Made by a program: the position numbers and the translations under genes. Shown piece after piece: positions 63,855-64,000 of a stretch of 64,000 nucleotides of DNA (the first letter of the stretch is position 1; each line of letters begins with the position of its first letter). The notes beneath the pieces were generated by a model. The model saw only the letters and a list, made by a program, of their open reading frames with translations. It was not told the DNA's origin and made no database searches. The DNA is from Alitta virens (taxonomy: Eukaryota > Annelida > Polychaeta > Phyllodocida > Nereididae): assembly GCA_932294295.1 (NCBI GenBank), contig OW028576.1:25117227-25181226 (forward strand). Reading direction: 5' to 3'.

Positions 63855-63977
63855 CCAAGACAATCATGAGTGGTCTATTTGATAAATTTTGCATTGGCTA
63901 ATTTAGGTGGACGGACAAAGTAGTCTTAATAGTTAATATAAAAGCAGCATGTGATGTGATAACTGCAACTAGTAGTT
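63855..63977 (+). repeat. Short unit S5, 123 bp
   Basis: It has the same junction and a gatgtgataac variant. The unit that follows begins with gagtagtc and is cut by the window end. Confidence 0.88.
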
Positions 63978-64000
63978 CCAAGACAATCATGAGTAGTCTA

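Larger units (their letters stand above)
1..64000 (+). repeat. Satellite DNA array, ~380-bp monomer, head-to-tail
   Basis: Every part of the window is a copy of one AT-rich monomer. Anchoring on the motif gcattggctaatttagg gives about 170 successive units. Most spacings are 377-379 or 383-387 bp; the exceptions are one 299-bp unit and several 123-bp units near the right end. All copies have the same orientation and I found no inverted block. Two length classes arise mainly from presence or absence of 6 bp (TGTAAG-G-TGTAAG against a single TGTAAG) in the right third. A second 2-bp indel separates monomers reading acaactgtttcgttg from those reading acaagttttgttg. The size, homogeneity and lack of unique sequence are typical of centromeric or heterochromatic satellite. 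The strand label is arbitrary. The family is not one I recognise. Confidence 0.98.
62209..64000 (+). repeat. Composite repeat of full and 123-bp short monomers
   Basis: Measured from ccaagac to ccaagac, the units are 123, 384, 123, 385, 123, 123, 385 and 123 bp (starts 62209, 62332, 62716, 62839, 63224, 63347, 63470, 63855), with the next starting at 63978 and cut by the window end. The usual new period is therefore about 508 bp. Each short unit joins ctagtagttc directly to caagacaatc, removing about 262 bp. Linked variants such as gagtagtct and gtgatgttataac recur between copies, so the composite itself has been amplified. Confidence 0.92.

Noticed and set aside
126..63894. Short open reading frames, mostly 60-127 codons, on both strands of most monomers, as protein-coding genes
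   Set aside because: They are the same frames repeated with the monomer. The monomer length is 1 modulo 3, both strands overlap in the same place, and stops and frameshifts appear in many copies. I see no promoter, splice or family similarity.
1..64000. CRISPR array
   Set aside because: The units are ~380 bp, contiguous and without unique spacers, and there are no cas genes. It is a satellite.
62332..64000. Transposon insertion or target-site duplication causing the short units
   Set aside because: The short units are pure internal deletions of the monomer. No foreign sequence, terminal repeat or target duplication is present at the join.
1..64000. Inverted blocks or strand switches within the array
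   Set aside because: All anchors (gcattggctaattt, ccaagacaatcatgag) read in the same direction over the full window.

Overview
The whole 64-kb window is one eukaryotic satellite DNA array. A monomer of about 380 bp (common lengths 377-379 and 383-387 bp) repeats head to tail from the first base to the last. I counted about 170 units in one orientation, with no interruption by unique sequence, a transposon, an RNA gene or a convincing protein gene. A typical monomer is about 34% GC (130 of 385 bases in the copy at 24461-24845). An array of this size and monomer length is typical of centromeric, pericentromeric or other heterochromatin of an animal or plant chromosome. I do not recognise the family and cannot name the organism. 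Much of the variation between monomers is C-to-T or G-to-A change at CpG sites, which suggests a genome with germline cytosine methylation.

The array is a nest of tandem duplications at many scales. Segment A (about 854-24116) recurs as segment A' (about 24117-44693), initially offset by 23263 bp or 61 monomers. The two copies stay collinear except for indels of whole monomers. Several of those indels are local amplifications: a 3-mer (1135 bp) duplicated only in A, a 7-mer (2679 bp) and a 4-mer (1529 bp) duplicated only in A', and a 14-monomer block (5342 bp) present in A but missing in A'. Inside A a roughly 2.67-kb 7-mer higher-order repeat runs from about 12.2 to 19.9 kb, followed by a 763-bp dimer repeat. 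Next to A' lies a 15-monomer unit of 5720 bp present twice in tandem (43936-49655 and 49656-55375), with no difference at any site I compared.

From 55376 to about 62.2 kb the monomers are more mixed, with a loose 5-mer period of about 1.91 kb. From 62209 to the end of the window a new composite repeat appears: full monomers of about 385 bp alternate with 123-bp deleted monomers, giving a period of about 508 bp. The short unit keeps the part of the monomer that is most conserved throughout the window and drops the variable part. The first 850 bp are a more divergent block that includes one monomer shortened to 299 bp.

No genes work together here. Each monomer holds short open reading frames, mostly of 60-127 codons, on both strands. 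They are best explained as chance frames in a homogenised repeat. The structural signals I could find are a dyad able to form a hairpin near the middle of the monomer, a second short hairpin, an 11-bp inverted repeat pair, and perfect palindromes including one EcoRI site per typical monomer.
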